From Methanohalobium evestigatum Z-7303 (GTDB lineage: Archaea; Halobacteriota; Methanosarcinia; Methanosarcinales; Methanosarcinaceae): a stretch of 64,000 bases of DNA. Below, piece after piece: positions 36,248-45,926 of the stretch. A model generated the notes under the pieces. The model did not search any database and was not told where the DNA came from. It was given only the letters and a program-made list of their open reading frames with translations. How positions within the stretch are numbered: the first letter of the stretch is position 1; each line of letters begins with the position of its first letter. Location of the stretch: contig NC_014253.1 of assembly GCF_000196655.1 (NCBI RefSeq), forward strand, positions 930,001 through 994,000. The letters are read 5' to 3'. The translations under genes and the position numbers were made by a program.

Positions 36248-36655
36248 ATGAATGAACCGAAAATCCTTGTTGTAGAGGACGAGAACATAGTGGCTCTGGA
36301 CATCAAAAATCGGTTGAAAAAACTGGGATATTCTGTTCCAAGTATTGCTTCAACTGGGGAGGAAGCTATAAGAAAAGCAGAAATAACTTCTGCTGACCTT
36401 GTATTGATGGACATCATGTTAAAAGGGGATGTGGATGGTATAGAGGCAGCAGAAAGAATACGTGAACTCTATGATATACCTGTGATCTATCTTACAGCCT
36501 ACGCAGATGAAAAAATTCTGGAGCGAGCAAAATTAACCCAGCCGTATGGGTATATTTCAAAACCATTCAAGGAAAAAGACCTGCGAACCAATATAGAAAT
36601 GGCTCTGCACAAACATAAAATGGAGATGAAATATACTGAAGAAAAAAATAAATAA
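36248..36655 (+). CDS. response regulator, receiver domain only
   Basis: The 135-residue protein is a single receiver domain: acidic pocket VVEDEN, phosphorylated Asp55 in LVLMDIMLKG, conserved Thr in YLTAYAD and Lys in YGYISKPF. There is no DNA-binding output, so it probably acts through protein contacts. It starts 2 bp after the kinase and is close to the receiver at 38092 (shared VVEDEN and VALDIKNRLKKLGY). Confidence 0.93.
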   Translation: MNEPKILVVEDENIVALDIKNRLKKLGYSVPSIASTGEEAIRKAEITSADLVLMDIMLKGDVDGIEAAERIRELYDIPVIYLTAYADEKILERAKLTQPYGYISKPFKEKDLRTNIEMALHKHKMEMKYTEEKNK

Positions 36656-36728
36656 AGGGAATTTTTATAGAAAATGTATATAATACACATATGTTAACTT
36701 ATAAAAATAAAAAGTTGTTAGATGTAAA

Positions 36729-38072
36729 ATGCAACAATTTGAAAAAATTGACCTTGAATCCATCATACACAACAGTCCCATTATTGTTTTTCTCTGGAAG
36801 GCTGTAGATAACTGGCCGGTCGAATTTGTATCGGACAGCATAACCCAGTTTGGCTACACACCTGATGATTTTACATCAGGCTGTTATTCTTACGGGGATA
36901 TTATACATCCGGAAGACCTGGAAAAAGTACGCTCACGTATCTCTAGACATGTAGAACAGGGATACAAACAGTTTGTACATGAGTATCGAATCTACACTAA
37001 AACAGGTGATATACGCTGGGTTACTGAGAGAACCTTTATAAGAAATAATTCAATGGGTAAGGTTACTCATTATCAGGGAATCATTATTGATATAACCGAA
37101 CGTAAAGAAACTGAAAAAGCCCTTCAGGAATCCGAAAAAAAGTTCAGAACACTGTTTAATAACACCAATGATGCGATATTTATATGCGATATGGATGGTA
37201 ATTTCATTGAAGTTAACCAGTCGGCATGTAATTATTTAAACTACAGCAGAGACGAATTGTTGCAGATGAAAATCAATGATATACATCCATCTGATACCAC
37301 AATTGATTCGGGTGAAATGAACGAACTGGTTAAAAAAGGTTACTCTATTTTTGAAACAACACATGTTAACAGAGATGGTGCGATAATCCCGATTGAGTTA
37401 AGTGTACAATACATAGATTATCAGGGACTTCCTGCTTTTATTGTTGTTACCAGAAACCTTACAAAGCGCAAACATGCAGAAGTAACACGTGAAAAGGAAA
37501 TCCATCATCGGGTCAAGAATAATCTGCAGGTTATCTCAAGTTTGCTCAATCTTGAAGCGAGTAATTTTGAAAGTGATGATGTAGTTGAAGCTTTTAAAAA
37601 CAGCCAGAACCGTGTAAGGTCAATGGCACTGGCGCATGAAAAATTATACCAGTCAAAAGATTTAAAAACTATAAATTTCGGTGAATACCTAAAGAATCTG
37701 GCTATGCACCTTTTCCAGTCATATCTGGTGGATACAGAAAGCATCAGGCTCAATCTTGATGTAGAGGATATTTATCTTTACATGGATAAATCTATACCTC
37801 TTGGTATTATTGTTAATGAACTGCTTTCAAATTCTCTTAAACATGCTTTTTCAGAAAATGAATCAGGTGTTGTAAACATAAAATTTAGTCAAGGCTATGA
37901 TACAAACTATGAATTGCTAATCAACGACAATGGTAAAGGAATCCCTGAAGACATGGATTTTAAAGAACCTGAATCACTTGGACTGGAACTTGTAAACACA
38001 CTGGTGGAACAGGTTGACGGAATGATTGAGCTTGACAAAAGTTGTGGAACTGAATTTAGGATTAAATTCTAA
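36729..38072 (+). CDS. cytosolic histidine kinase: two PAS domains, HisKA_2
   Basis: The 447-residue kinase has no membrane segment. PAS 1 (about residues 10-130, with SPIIVFLWKAVDNWPVEFVSDSI and RWVTERTFI) and PAS 2 (about 135-250, KFRTLFNNTNDAIFICDMDGNFIEVNQSA) lead into HisKA_2 with EIHHRVKNNLQVISSLLNLEA (about 257) and an HATPase domain (DNGKGIPED). The kinase part is near identical in motifs to the upstream membrane kinase, but the sensor is different. It probably responds to an intracellular or redox signal. The paired receiver begins 19 bp downstream. Confidence 0.9.
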   Translation: MQQFEKIDLESIIHNSPIIVFLWKAVDNWPVEFVSDSITQFGYTPDDFTSGCYSYGDIIHPEDLEKVRSRISRHVEQGYKQFVHEYRIYTKTGDIRWVTERTFIRNNSMGKVTHYQGIIIDITERKETEKALQESEKKFRTLFNNTNDAIFICDMDGNFIEVNQSACNYLNYSRDELLQMKINDIHPSDTTIDSGEMNELVKKGYSIFETTHVNRDGAIIPIELSVQYIDYQGLPAFIVVTRNLTKRKHAEVTREKEIHHRVKNNLQVISSLLNLEASNFESDDVVEAFKNSQNRVRSMALAHEKLYQSKDLKTINFGEYLKNLAMHLFQSYLVDTESIRLNLDVEDIYLYMDKSIPLGIIVNELLSNSLKHAFSENESGVVNIKFSQGYDTNYELLINDNGKGIPEDMDFKEPESLGLELVNTLVEQVDGMIELDKSCGTEFRIKF

Positions 38073-38091
38073 ATAAAATCTGGTGTAAATA

Positions 38092-38481
38092 ATGGAAAAC
38101 CCAAAAATCATGGTTGTTGAAGATGAAAATTCAGTTGCTCTGGATATTAAGAATCGGCTGAAAAAACTTGGATATACTGTTGCAGGCACAGCCTCTACCG
38201 GTGAAAACGCCATTAAAAAAGCAAAGAAAGACCATCCCGACCTTGTACTTGTTGATATTGTTTTAAAAGGAGAAATTGACGGTATAGAAGTTGCCAGATA
38301 CATACATAACAATCTTGACATACCAGTAGTCTATCTAACAGCCTATGCAGATGATGAGCTAATTGAACGTGCAAAACATACAGAACCCTATGGATATATA
38401 TTAAAACCCTTCCAGGATAAGGATTTGCGTTCAAATATAGAAATAGCCCTCTACAATAAATACATTACCAATAGTAACTAA
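38092..38481 (+). CDS. response regulator, receiver domain only
   Basis: A 129-residue receiver domain with VVEDEN, Asp55 in LVLVDIVLKG, YLTAYAD and YGYILKPF. It is a close paralogue of the receiver at 36248, sharing almost the whole DIKNRLKKLGY region and DGIE. It is the likely partner of the PAS-PAS kinase. No output domain. Confidence 0.93.
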   Translation: MENPKIMVVEDENSVALDIKNRLKKLGYTVAGTASTGENAIKKAKKDHPDLVLVDIVLKGEIDGIEVARYIHNNLDIPVVYLTAYADDELIERAKHTEPYGYILKPFQDKDLRSNIEIALYNKYITNSN

Positions 38482-38559
38482 TACCATATCCAATAATATC
38501 CTACCGGTTATGCCAGATTTTTCAATTTCATAATCGGTGAGTTTATACTTTTTTATCCC

Positions 38560-38600
38560 TTTTTAAGCCTGATACAGGCTGGTTTATAAAAAATAAAAAT
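38560..38600. terminator. hairpin and T-rich region between RR and enolase
   Basis: A perfect AGCCTG / CAGGCT hairpin with a 3-base loop lies at about 38563-38577. On the minus strand it is preceded by T-rich AATTTTTATTTTTTAT just after the enolase stop, a common archaeal termination pattern. It separates convergent transcripts. Confidence 0.4.
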
Positions 38601-38614
38601 TGGAGTTGTTTTTA

Positions 38615-39889
38615 TTACAACTGCATGAAACGGGAAACATCTCCAAGATTTTCCTCAATTCTTAACAACTGGTTGTATTTTGAGGTTCGTTCACTTCTTG
38701 CAGGTGCACCTGTTTTAATCATATCAGCGCCCAGAGCTACCGATATATCGGATATTATGGAGTCTTCGGTTTCACCTGAGCGGTGGCTTACAATGACATT
38801 GTATCCGTTTCTGTTTGCCATGCTGGCAGCATCAAAGGACTCTGATATAGTACCTATCTGATTGACTTTGAGAAGCAGTCCGTTTGCAGCATCCATTTCT
38901 ATGCCCCGGGAAAGACGATTTACATTGGTGACAAAAAGGTCATCCCCGACAATAATTGTGTTCCATGCTTCTCTTGTAAGTTCAGCAAAATCCTCAAATG
39001 CTTCTTCATGGAACGGGTCTTCAATTGAGAGTATGGGATAGGTATCCAGAAGTTCCAGATAGTAATCCATAAGTTCGGAAGAGTCCATTACTTTCCCGTC
39101 TATAGAGTAACTGTTGCCGTCAAAAAACTCTGAAGCTGCAGCATCTAAACCGATGGTAATATCAGTTTCTGAATATCCTGCTTCTTCAACGGCATTGACA
39201 AGACAGTCTAAAGCATCTGATGTCACATCGATTGGTGGTGCATATCCTCCTTCATCACCTACATTTGTGGCAGCAGGTCCATATTTTGATTCAAGTATTT
39301 TTCCAAGGGCATGATATGTTTCTACTCCCATTTGCATGGACTCTGTAAAACTACCAGCTTCCTTTGGCTGAATCATAAACTCCTGTATAGCAAGTTTATT
39401 GCCAGCATGCTCTCCACCATTTAATACGTTCATGGTTGGGACTGGTAAGTTGAAAGAGTTTGTACCACCAAGATGTGTATATAGCGGAATATTGAGCGAA
39501 TCTGCAGCGGCTTTGGCAATCGCCATTGAAACACCAAGAATTGCATTGGCACCGAGATTCATCTTGTTATCAGTACCATCAAGGTCTATAAGCAACCCAT
39601 CAATCTGTCTCTGATAACGTACATCCATACCTAAAAGTTCATTTTTTATGGTATTATTTACGTTATCTACAGCACTGATGACACCTTTACCTCTATAACG
39701 TTCATCTTTATCTCTAAGTTCTAAAGCTTCATTTGTTCCGGTGGATGCACCTGATGGTACACTGGATCTGCCAAACCCGTTACCTGTGAATACATCCACT
39801 TCTACAGTGGGATTACCTCTTGAATCTATAATTTCTCTTGCATGTATATTTTCTATTTTATATCTCAGATCCTCTCTGATGTATGACAT
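38615..39889 (-). CDS. eno: enolase
   Basis: The 424-residue enzyme interconverts 2-phosphoglycerate and phosphoenolpyruvate in the cytosol. It shows the family motifs AREIIDSRGNPTVEVDV, VPSGASTG, the Mg ligands in IGLDAAASE and SIEDPF, then LLLKVNQIGTISES and VSHRSGETEDSII. Length is normal. The start has a purine-rich GAGGTGAT site. It is transcribed alone. Confidence 0.97.
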   Translation of the reverse strand: MSYIREDLRYKIENIHAREIIDSRGNPTVEVDVFTGNGFGRSSVPSGASTGTNEALELRDKDERYRGKGVISAVDNVNNTIKNELLGMDVRYQRQIDGLLIDLDGTDNKMNLGANAILGVSMAIAKAAADSLNIPLYTHLGGTNSFNLPVPTMNVLNGGEHAGNKLAIQEFMIQPKEAGSFTESMQMGVETYHALGKILESKYGPAATNVGDEGGYAPPIDVTSDALDCLVNAVEEAGYSETDITIGLDAAASEFFDGNSYSIDGKVMDSSELMDYYLELLDTYPILSIEDPFHEEAFEDFAELTREAWNTIIVGDDLFVTNVNRLSRGIEMDAANGLLLKVNQIGTISESFDAASMANRNGYNVIVSHRSGETEDSIISDISVALGADMIKTGAPARSERTSKYNQLLRIEENLGDVSRFMQL

Positions 39890-40061
39890 AAAATCACCTC
39901 TATAATATTTATAATCTAAATCTTATGAGTGTTATAACCGTATATAGTGTTACCGTTATCCTGAGAAAAAATTAAGATATGTCAAACCAACATGTTTTGA
40001 CCGTTAAGTGGCATTAATTTAATTGCTGATTATATCAATTATTAATCTGGGGGTATAATGT

Positions 40062-40568
40062 TTGAAAGTACTGATACTTACTGCAGAAGGTTTTGAAGAT
40101 AGAGAACTGCTGTATCCATACACACGGTTAAAAGAAGAAGGGATTGAAGTCAAGATTGCATCCAATAATAAAGGAACAATCAATGGCATTCATGGATATT
40201 CCATAGATGTTGATTGTGCTTTTGATGAAATAAACCCCGAAGGGTTTGATGTTTTGTTTTTGCCCGGTGGAAAAGCACCTCAAAAAATCCGGCAAAATGA
40301 GAAAGTGCTTGTGATAACAAAATATTTTATTGACAACGATAAACCGGTTGCAGCTATCTGTCATGGTCCACAGATTCTTGTATCAGCGGACGTTTTAAAC
40401 GGTCGCAGAGCCACATCTTACAGTAGCATAAGAAAGGAGCTTGCATCTGCAGGAGCAGAGGTTGTTGATGAAGAAGTGGTAAAAGATGGTAATCTCCTTA
40501 CCTCAAGAGGTTTTCAGGATCTTCATGCATTTGGAAGAGAATTGATGAAATTGGTTAAAGGTTATTGA
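40062..40568 (+). CDS. pfpI: DJ-1/PfpI family protein
   Basis: The 168-residue protein belongs to the PfpI branch of the DJ-1 superfamily: DVLFLPGGKAP, the nucleophile Cys in AAICHGPQILVSADVL and the following TSYSSIRKEL ... VVKDGNLLTSRG. Members hydrolyse proteins or deglycate methylglyoxal adducts. The start is a TTG (about 8 bases after GGGGGT); an ATG three bases earlier is in another frame. The 3' end overlaps the convergent DUF296 gene by 7 bp. Confidence 0.93.
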   Translation: MKVLILTAEGFEDRELLYPYTRLKEEGIEVKIASNNKGTINGIHGYSIDVDCAFDEINPEGFDVLFLPGGKAPQKIRQNEKVLVITKYFIDNDKPVAAICHGPQILVSADVLNGRRATSYSSIRKELASAGAEVVDEEVVKDGNLLTSRGFQDLHAFGRELMKLVKGY

Positions 40569-41008
40569 TTGTTGTTAAATTGTATAGGAGCAAATCCTTT
40601 ATTGCTGTTAAACATCCTGGCTGCAGAAATACCGCTAAGTTCCATGATAAAAACTTCAATTACCATAAAGGTTTCATTTTCTCCTCTCAGACACCCTACT
40701 TTAACACCTTCTTGGTTTCCTGTGGATGTGTGAAGATGTATCTTGGGTTTTTCGTTTTCAAAAAATATGTTACCTATACCCATAATTTCACTTGGTTTTT
40801 CCAGTTTTGACCATACAGGTTCAGGAGGTATTATTTTTTCCAGAGGACCGGTTACAAGATTCGCTTCGCCTACTGCACCCAGAAGAACAAATACCGCTGA
40901 ACGGATATCTTCATATGTTGCAAGGTTTTCAAGTTCTTCTATAAGGTTTTCTTTATTATCGATTCTTACTGTGAAAACCCTACCGATATTTCCTTTTGTA
41001 TATTCCAT
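40562..41008 (-). CDS. PPC/DUF296 domain protein
   Basis: The 148-residue protein carries the PPC/DUF296 fold, with FTVRIDNKENLIEELENLA and SAVFVLLGAVGEANLVTGP, and a conserved metal-site region PKIHLHTSTG. In plants the domain joins AT-hook DNA binders; alone, in archaea and bacteria, it forms trimers of unknown role. It is convergent with pfpI. Confidence 0.85.
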   Translation of the reverse strand: MEYTKGNIGRVFTVRIDNKENLIEELENLATYEDIRSAVFVLLGAVGEANLVTGPLEKIIPPEPVWSKLEKPSEIMGIGNIFFENEKPKIHLHTSTGNQEGVKVGCLRGENETFMVIEVFIMELSGISAARMFNSNKGFAPIQFNNNQ

Positions 41009-41076
41009 TTTTGTAAACCTCTGTTATTGATATTTATACCAGTCATCCTAATATTTTTTATGTAGTCATTTGATTT

Positions 41077-42369
41077 TTATCTGATTAATGTTGTTTGATT
41101 TCTGGATTTTATACCTATTATTAATACACCTATGCCTACAAAAAGGAATCCATAAATAATTACTGTCAAATTTAGATGTAGAAATAAAATCATTGTAGAT
41201 ACAGTACCCAATAACGGAATAATCGGAAAATTACCAATATTTAGTGGTACTCTAAACGGCCGATATTTAAAGGAATCACAAAAGCGTAATCTAATCAGTG
41301 TAATATTTACTGTTATAAAGATAAGAAACACCATAAAATTGGATATATTGGCTACGGTTGCAATATCCCCGATAAACGTAAGTGATATCGAAACCAATGC
41401 AATAGTTGAAATGGCAATCCAGGGGGTTCTCCTTGATGGGTGGACCCATGCAATTATATTTGGTATAGCTCCATGTTCAGCCATTCCATAGAGTATTCTT
41501 GAACTTCCAAGGAGCATAAAAAGGACAGCGTTGGCTGTAGAAAACAGTGCAATAACTATAATCAATTCAAAAGCATTTTTTCCAAAAGCAACTGATGCAA
41601 CATCTGCAAGAGGGGCTGAAGATTTTGCCAATTCTTGCCAGTTGTAGACACTTACAGCGGTCAATGCTATAAGTATATATAACGACACAGTGACAACAAT
41701 CGCAAGTACCAGCGCTTTTGTTGTTGTTTTTTCTGGATTTTTGGTTTCTTGTGACAGCCTGACTATTTCCTCAAACCCAAGAAAAGCAAAAAAAACAAGA
41801 GCTGAGGCTTCAAACAGACCACTCAAACTTGTAACATCCAGATAATTGATAGATCCCATATATGGTAGACCTATAACAATAACAACCAGAAGTCCCATGA
41901 CACCTGTAGCCGTCATTATAATGGCAAATCTTACAGACAGTTTTACACCTGTAAACAGTATTAATGTAAACACCAAAATCAATATAATGGCTACCGGTAA
42001 AACCGCTGTGCCAAAAAGAGTACCAAAATAACCACCAAAACCAAGTGCTACGGTTGAAATTGCAATAGTTTCACCCACTAATACAAACCATCCAACAAGG
42101 AATGCCATTTTGTCTCCAAAAGCCTGTTTAACATATACGTATTCTGCACCGGCTTTTGGGAACATGGATGATAATTCCATATAACTGAGACCGGTAAATG
42201 AAATTGCTATGCCGGCAAACAGAAAAGACATCCATAAAGCGTTACCTGCTAATCCAGCAGCTTTTCCAATTAGTACATATATACCAGCACCAAGAATATT
42301 CCCCACTCCACTAACGGTAAGCTCTAACAACCCGAGTTCTTTTTTGAGTGCTGGTTTATTATTAGCCAC
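41077..42369 (-). CDS. APC-family amino-acid permease
   Basis: The 430-residue membrane protein has about 12 helices and the APC superfamily opening LGLLELTVSGVGNILGAGIYVLIGKAAG. It continues with GLSYMELSSMFPKAGAEYVYVKQAFG and FFAFLGFEEIVRLSQETKNPEKT. It should exchange or import amino acids or polyamines. It is monocistronic, between the DUF296 and CetZ-like genes. Confidence 0.93.
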   Translation of the reverse strand: MANNKPALKKELGLLELTVSGVGNILGAGIYVLIGKAAGLAGNALWMSFLFAGIAISFTGLSYMELSSMFPKAGAEYVYVKQAFGDKMAFLVGWFVLVGETIAISTVALGFGGYFGTLFGTAVLPVAIILILVFTLILFTGVKLSVRFAIIMTATGVMGLLVVIVIGLPYMGSINYLDVTSLSGLFEASALVFFAFLGFEEIVRLSQETKNPEKTTTKALVLAIVVTVSLYILIALTAVSVYNWQELAKSSAPLADVASVAFGKNAFELIIVIALFSTANAVLFMLLGSSRILYGMAEHGAIPNIIAWVHPSRRTPWIAISTIALVSISLTFIGDIATVANISNFMVFLIFITVNITLIRLRFCDSFKYRPFRVPLNIGNFPIIPLLGTVSTMILFLHLNLTVIIYGFLFVGIGVLIIGIKSRNQTTLIR

Positions 42370-42446
42370 AAAATCCCCACTTGGTATTATTGTATGGGGA
42401 TTAAAGTAATTAGGTTTTTTATAAATAAGGAAACGGGCAATGGAAT

Positions 42447-43553
42447 TTAATAATGGGGTTCAAGCCCATCAATTTTAGAAAAAGCCTTGTCCACTTCTTT
42501 TTCATTCTCAATCCGGTTTTTCTTTTCACGTTCCTGGCCGATTGCATCAATAGCAACATTGTATAGATTTTCAATTTCACTTGCAGATTCCATTGTAGAT
42601 ACTACAAGAACCTGTGGATATTCACCTTTTCTCACAATAATACCTTTAAATACATGCCCTACATTTGCAGACAATTTTTCTATTTCATTGGATATATCAT
42701 CAATGCTCAAATATTCATTATCACCTTTTATAATGACCATTGCTCTGCTTGCTTCTTCATAAATATTGGTGGAAAACAGCAGACCAGAAGGTGCAAGAGC
42801 GTTTTGAATAGCAGTTTTTACAGGCAGGTCTTTATCGGCTCTATAATATCCAATAGTAGCAAGTCCGGCACCACCTGCCATGACGGTCTGGAAATCTCCA
42901 AGGTCGGTGACCATCATCATTTCACTGTCCATGGAATCCAAAAGGAACATCATACGTTCTGCAATCATACCATTAATACCATCATATGCAGACTGGACAT
43001 TTCCTCCAAGGTCTTTGAGGAACTGGTTGTCTGCAAGTATAATACCATCAGTACCGCTTTCACGTATTTCCTTCAGGCTGAACGCTGTATTCTGTAAATA
43101 CAGTGTACCTTCTTCTCTAAACGGAAGTACAACAAGTGAGTATACAGGAAAATCATACCGCTCTTTTAACTCTTTTACAAGCAGAGGTGTAAATGATGAC
43201 CCAGTTCCGCCTGAGGATGATGTGATTACAAAAGCAACATCAAAGGGACCTCTGTCCTCTACTTTGCGGGTTATATGTTCTTTGTTCTCTTCAAAAACCT
43301 GTTTACCTACATTACGGTTTGCACCTACTCCATGCAGGTGTGGTATATGGATACGGTCTTTTGCTTTGGTAAATTCTAATTCTTTGAGATCGTTTATAGC
43401 AGTATTTATCGCAATGGTTTCAACATTGCTTTTGTATTTTTGTTTTGAATAGAATTTGGCAAATTTGCTTTTTTTTCCGAACGCTTCTTTGTTTATGGCG
43501 TCCAGAACACGGTTACCACATTGCCCGTTTCCTATAATTAATACATTTAGCAA
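42447..43553 (-). CDS. tubulin/FtsZ-family GTPase, CetZ-like
   Basis: The 368-residue GTPase begins with the nucleotide-binding LIIGNGQCGNRVLDAI. It has the tubulin signature SSSGGTGSSFTPLL (about residues 115-128), then a long insert and MAGGAGLATIGYYR. This is the CetZ-like non-FtsZ branch of archaeal tubulin superfamily proteins, which shape cells in haloarchaea. Its role in methanogens is undefined. An S-layer-like gene lies upstream on the same strand. Confidence 0.85.
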   Translation of the reverse strand: MLNVLIIGNGQCGNRVLDAINKEAFGKKSKFAKFYSKQKYKSNVETIAINTAINDLKELEFTKAKDRIHIPHLHGVGANRNVGKQVFEENKEHITRKVEDRGPFDVAFVITSSSGGTGSSFTPLLVKELKERYDFPVYSLVVLPFREEGTLYLQNTAFSLKEIRESGTDGIILADNQFLKDLGGNVQSAYDGINGMIAERMMFLLDSMDSEMMMVTDLGDFQTVMAGGAGLATIGYYRADKDLPVKTAIQNALAPSGLLFSTNIYEEASRAMVIIKGDNEYLSIDDISNEIEKLSANVGHVFKGIIVRKGEYPQVLVVSTMESASEIENLYNVAIDAIGQEREKKNRIENEKEVDKAFSKIDGLEPHY

Positions 43554-43617
43554 ATTATTCCTCCAGTTGTTTTAATATTTTTAATCTGTTTTTAAATACT
43601 TATTTTTTCCTACAAAT

Positions 43618-44862
43618 TTAAAATTTATATTCTCTGTGTTTATAATACACCCATCCACCAACACCTATAATGACTAAAATGGGTAGGACGTATACATAAA
43701 TCGGCTGATTTAGCAAAAAATCAAATTTTCCTTCTTTAACACGGATGTCTTTTGTTGTTGATTCACTGGTTATCTTCTCATCATCTGCACCATTGTTATA
43801 GGATAACTGAGTGGCAAGATTATATGTTCCAATCTCATTTGCTTTAACCTTAAATGAGATTTCTTTTTCCTGCTCTTGTCCAAGGTTCTCCATATAAACT
43901 GTCGGAGCACCATCGATGATTTCTATTTCATCGTCTCCTCCCAAATATTCCATTCCATCGGGAATATCTATATCAATCTGTACCGCTTCTGCAGAAGCTT
44001 TACCAGTGTTTTTAATATTGATTGTGGATGTTACAGTTTCTCCTCTGGGAAGTGTGAAACTGTCAGCTTCTGTATTAATATTTAATTCAGCTTTATTTTT
44101 TTCAGCTTGTTCTACAGTTATAGTAGGTGTGTTTGATGATGCCTTTGGAAAATCCTGGTCTGCTTCATTCGAAAAAGTCGCAGTTGTAGGTTTTAAATCA
44201 AATTCACCAGATTTAGCTGGGCTTAATTCATAGATATATACTGTTTCAGTTTCACCTTCATCTATTGACATTGGGCCAGATTTTTCTATAATTGTTTCTT
44301 CCAGAACAAAGTTTTCCTGCATCGAATTTGAAAATTCTACATCTATAGCTTTGTCATCTCCTGTGTTCTGAGCTTCTACTCTGATCCGGATATTATCCCC
44401 AACTTTTACAGTATCATTATCAACTGTTTTAGTTATGTTAATTATCGGCGTGCCTGCAAAGTCTGCTTCATCATGTCCTCCATTGATAACTTTTTTAGTA
44501 TGCAGGTCTTTATCGTAATCTGATAATGATATTGATATATTAGCCCTGTTGAGATTCCCACCGAAAACAGAATTCAATGTAACTTCTACTTCGCCCTCAT
44601 CCTCAAAATCGAAAGAAAACGAATCGTTAATATCTAACATAGGATCGTCTATCTCTTCATCTTCATCATATACTCTAAATGTGGCTGAATCTGCCTCTAG
44701 AAAAACATCCGTGACTTCAATCACATAATTGTTGATTTGATATCCATCGCCTCTTTTAATTTCTTCATTGTCCGCAAAATCTGCGGATGCGCCCTCAACT
44801 GTTGCCAATAATAATAGTACTATACCCAAAATACGTAGAAGATTTTTTCCCGTTTTCATCAT
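43618..44862 (-). CDS. surface protein with CARDB-like domains and C-terminal anchor
   Basis: The 414-residue protein has a signal peptide ending in VEGASAD, a beta-rich N-terminal domain (DEEIDDPMLDINDSFSFDFEDEGE), two CARDB/COG1361-like domains (INITKTVDNDTVKVGDNIRIRVEAQNTGDDKA and FTLPRGETVTSTINIKNTGKASAEA) and one C-terminal membrane helix (PIYVYVLPILVIIGVGGWVYY) with a short basic tail. It should stand outside the cell and link to the S-layer. The strong acidity agrees with a salty habitat. Confidence 0.85.
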   Translation of the reverse strand: MMKTGKNLLRILGIVLLLLATVEGASADFADNEEIKRGDGYQINNYVIEVTDVFLEADSATFRVYDEDEEIDDPMLDINDSFSFDFEDEGEVEVTLNSVFGGNLNRANISISLSDYDKDLHTKKVINGGHDEADFAGTPIINITKTVDNDTVKVGDNIRIRVEAQNTGDDKAIDVEFSNSMQENFVLEETIIEKSGPMSIDEGETETVYIYELSPAKSGEFDLKPTTATFSNEADQDFPKASSNTPTITVEQAEKNKAELNINTEADSFTLPRGETVTSTINIKNTGKASAEAVQIDIDIPDGMEYLGGDDEIEIIDGAPTVYMENLGQEQEKEISFKVKANEIGTYNLATQLSYNNGADDEKITSESTTKDIRVKEGKFDFLLNQPIYVYVLPILVIIGVGGWVYYKHREYKF

Positions 44863-44964
44863 CTTAAAAACCTACAAAAATTTTATATTTGTGGATTTGT
44901 TTTTAGTGTAATTGATATGAAATGTAAATTTAAGTATGTATCTCATGATTATGATAATATCATT

Positions 44965-45798
44965 TCAAGTAATTGTTGATATTTCCATACTTATATCTAT
45001 CCATCGAGACATATGAATTAATGAACTCATTGATATAATATCTGCACCTGTTTTTGCATAATCCTCAAGGTTTTCGGGATTTATACCGCCTGAAATTTCG
45101 ATTATAACATTATTTTTTAGGTTCTTATTTTTAAGAATTTCAATTGTACGGATTATCTCAGCAGGTTTCATATTATCAAGCATGATAATATCAACACCTT
45201 TTTGAGCAGCTTTAATTGCATCATTTACTGATTCAACTTCAACTTCTATTTTTTGTGTGAAACTTGCAAGTTCGACAGCAATGTCAACTGCATTCTCAAA
45301 ACCCATGATTTTTATGTGGTTGTCTTTTATCATAACAGTATCTGAGAGGTTGTATCGGTGTGGGTCACCGCCACCTGCTATAACAGCCATTTTTTCAAAT
45401 TTTCTTATACCCGGGGTGGTTTTACGCGTACATGCTATATCTGTCTTGTCTGAATAGCACCTGACAGTGTCGACACATTTACGGGTCTGGGTAGCGATAC
45501 CACTCATATGGCCCAGGAAATTAAGAACAAGACGTTCTGCGCGGAGTAAAGATACAGCACCACCAAAAATTGTAAAAATCACATCATCTGGATGAGCCTT
45601 ATCACCATCTATAAAACTGGTTGCTGCATCAATTCCAAAATAATCAAAAAAAGATTTGGCTACATCAATACCAGCAAGAGTACATTCCTGATTTGTAAAT
45701 ACTGTTGCCTCATGAGGTTTATCCGGTACCATTTTGCAGGAAATATCGTTGTAACCGATATCTTCATCAATAAATTGTTCTATTTCCTTGATTAACAT
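44965..45798 (-). CDS. nadC: nicotinate-nucleotide pyrophosphorylase (carboxylating)
   Basis: The 277-residue enzyme joins quinolinate and PRPP to give nicotinate mononucleotide. It matches NadC: DISCKMVPDKPHEATVFTNQECTLAG, RLVLNFLGHMSGIAT, CTRKTTPGIRKFEK, DTVMIKDNHI and VDIIMLDNMKP. It is divergent from nadX and nadA across about 130 bp, so all three steps of aspartate-to-NaMN synthesis are clustered here. Confidence 0.96.
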   Translation of the reverse strand: MLIKEIEQFIDEDIGYNDISCKMVPDKPHEATVFTNQECTLAGIDVAKSFFDYFGIDAATSFIDGDKAHPDDVIFTIFGGAVSLLRAERLVLNFLGHMSGIATQTRKCVDTVRCYSDKTDIACTRKTTPGIRKFEKMAVIAGGGDPHRYNLSDTVMIKDNHIKIMGFENAVDIAVELASFTQKIEVEVESVNDAIKAAQKGVDIIMLDNMKPAEIIRTIEILKNKNLKNNVIIEISGGINPENLEDYAKTGADIISMSSLIHMSRWIDISMEISTIT

Positions 45799-45926
45799 TA
45801 TTCCACCCTGTTACTCTATATCTTAAGGGATTTATATGGTTGCAGTATATTATGGTTTTTCAATAATATAATTTAAGTATTAGTCTATAATAACAATAAT
45901 TTAACAACAATTAAAGGAGTCCAGAA
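45799..45926. promoter_or_regulatory. divergent promoter region nadC / nadX
   Basis: About 130 bp, AT-rich, shared by nadC (minus) and nadX-nadA (plus), with TATA-like stretches on both sides (for example TATAATTTAAG near 45878). Common control of the NAD genes is plausible; I see no clear operator. Confidence 0.4.

Noticed and set aside
42880-43452. 190-codon plus frame, antisense to the CetZ-like gene
   Set aside because: Shadow of a recognised GTPase; Ser- and Pro-rich composition typical of antisense translation.
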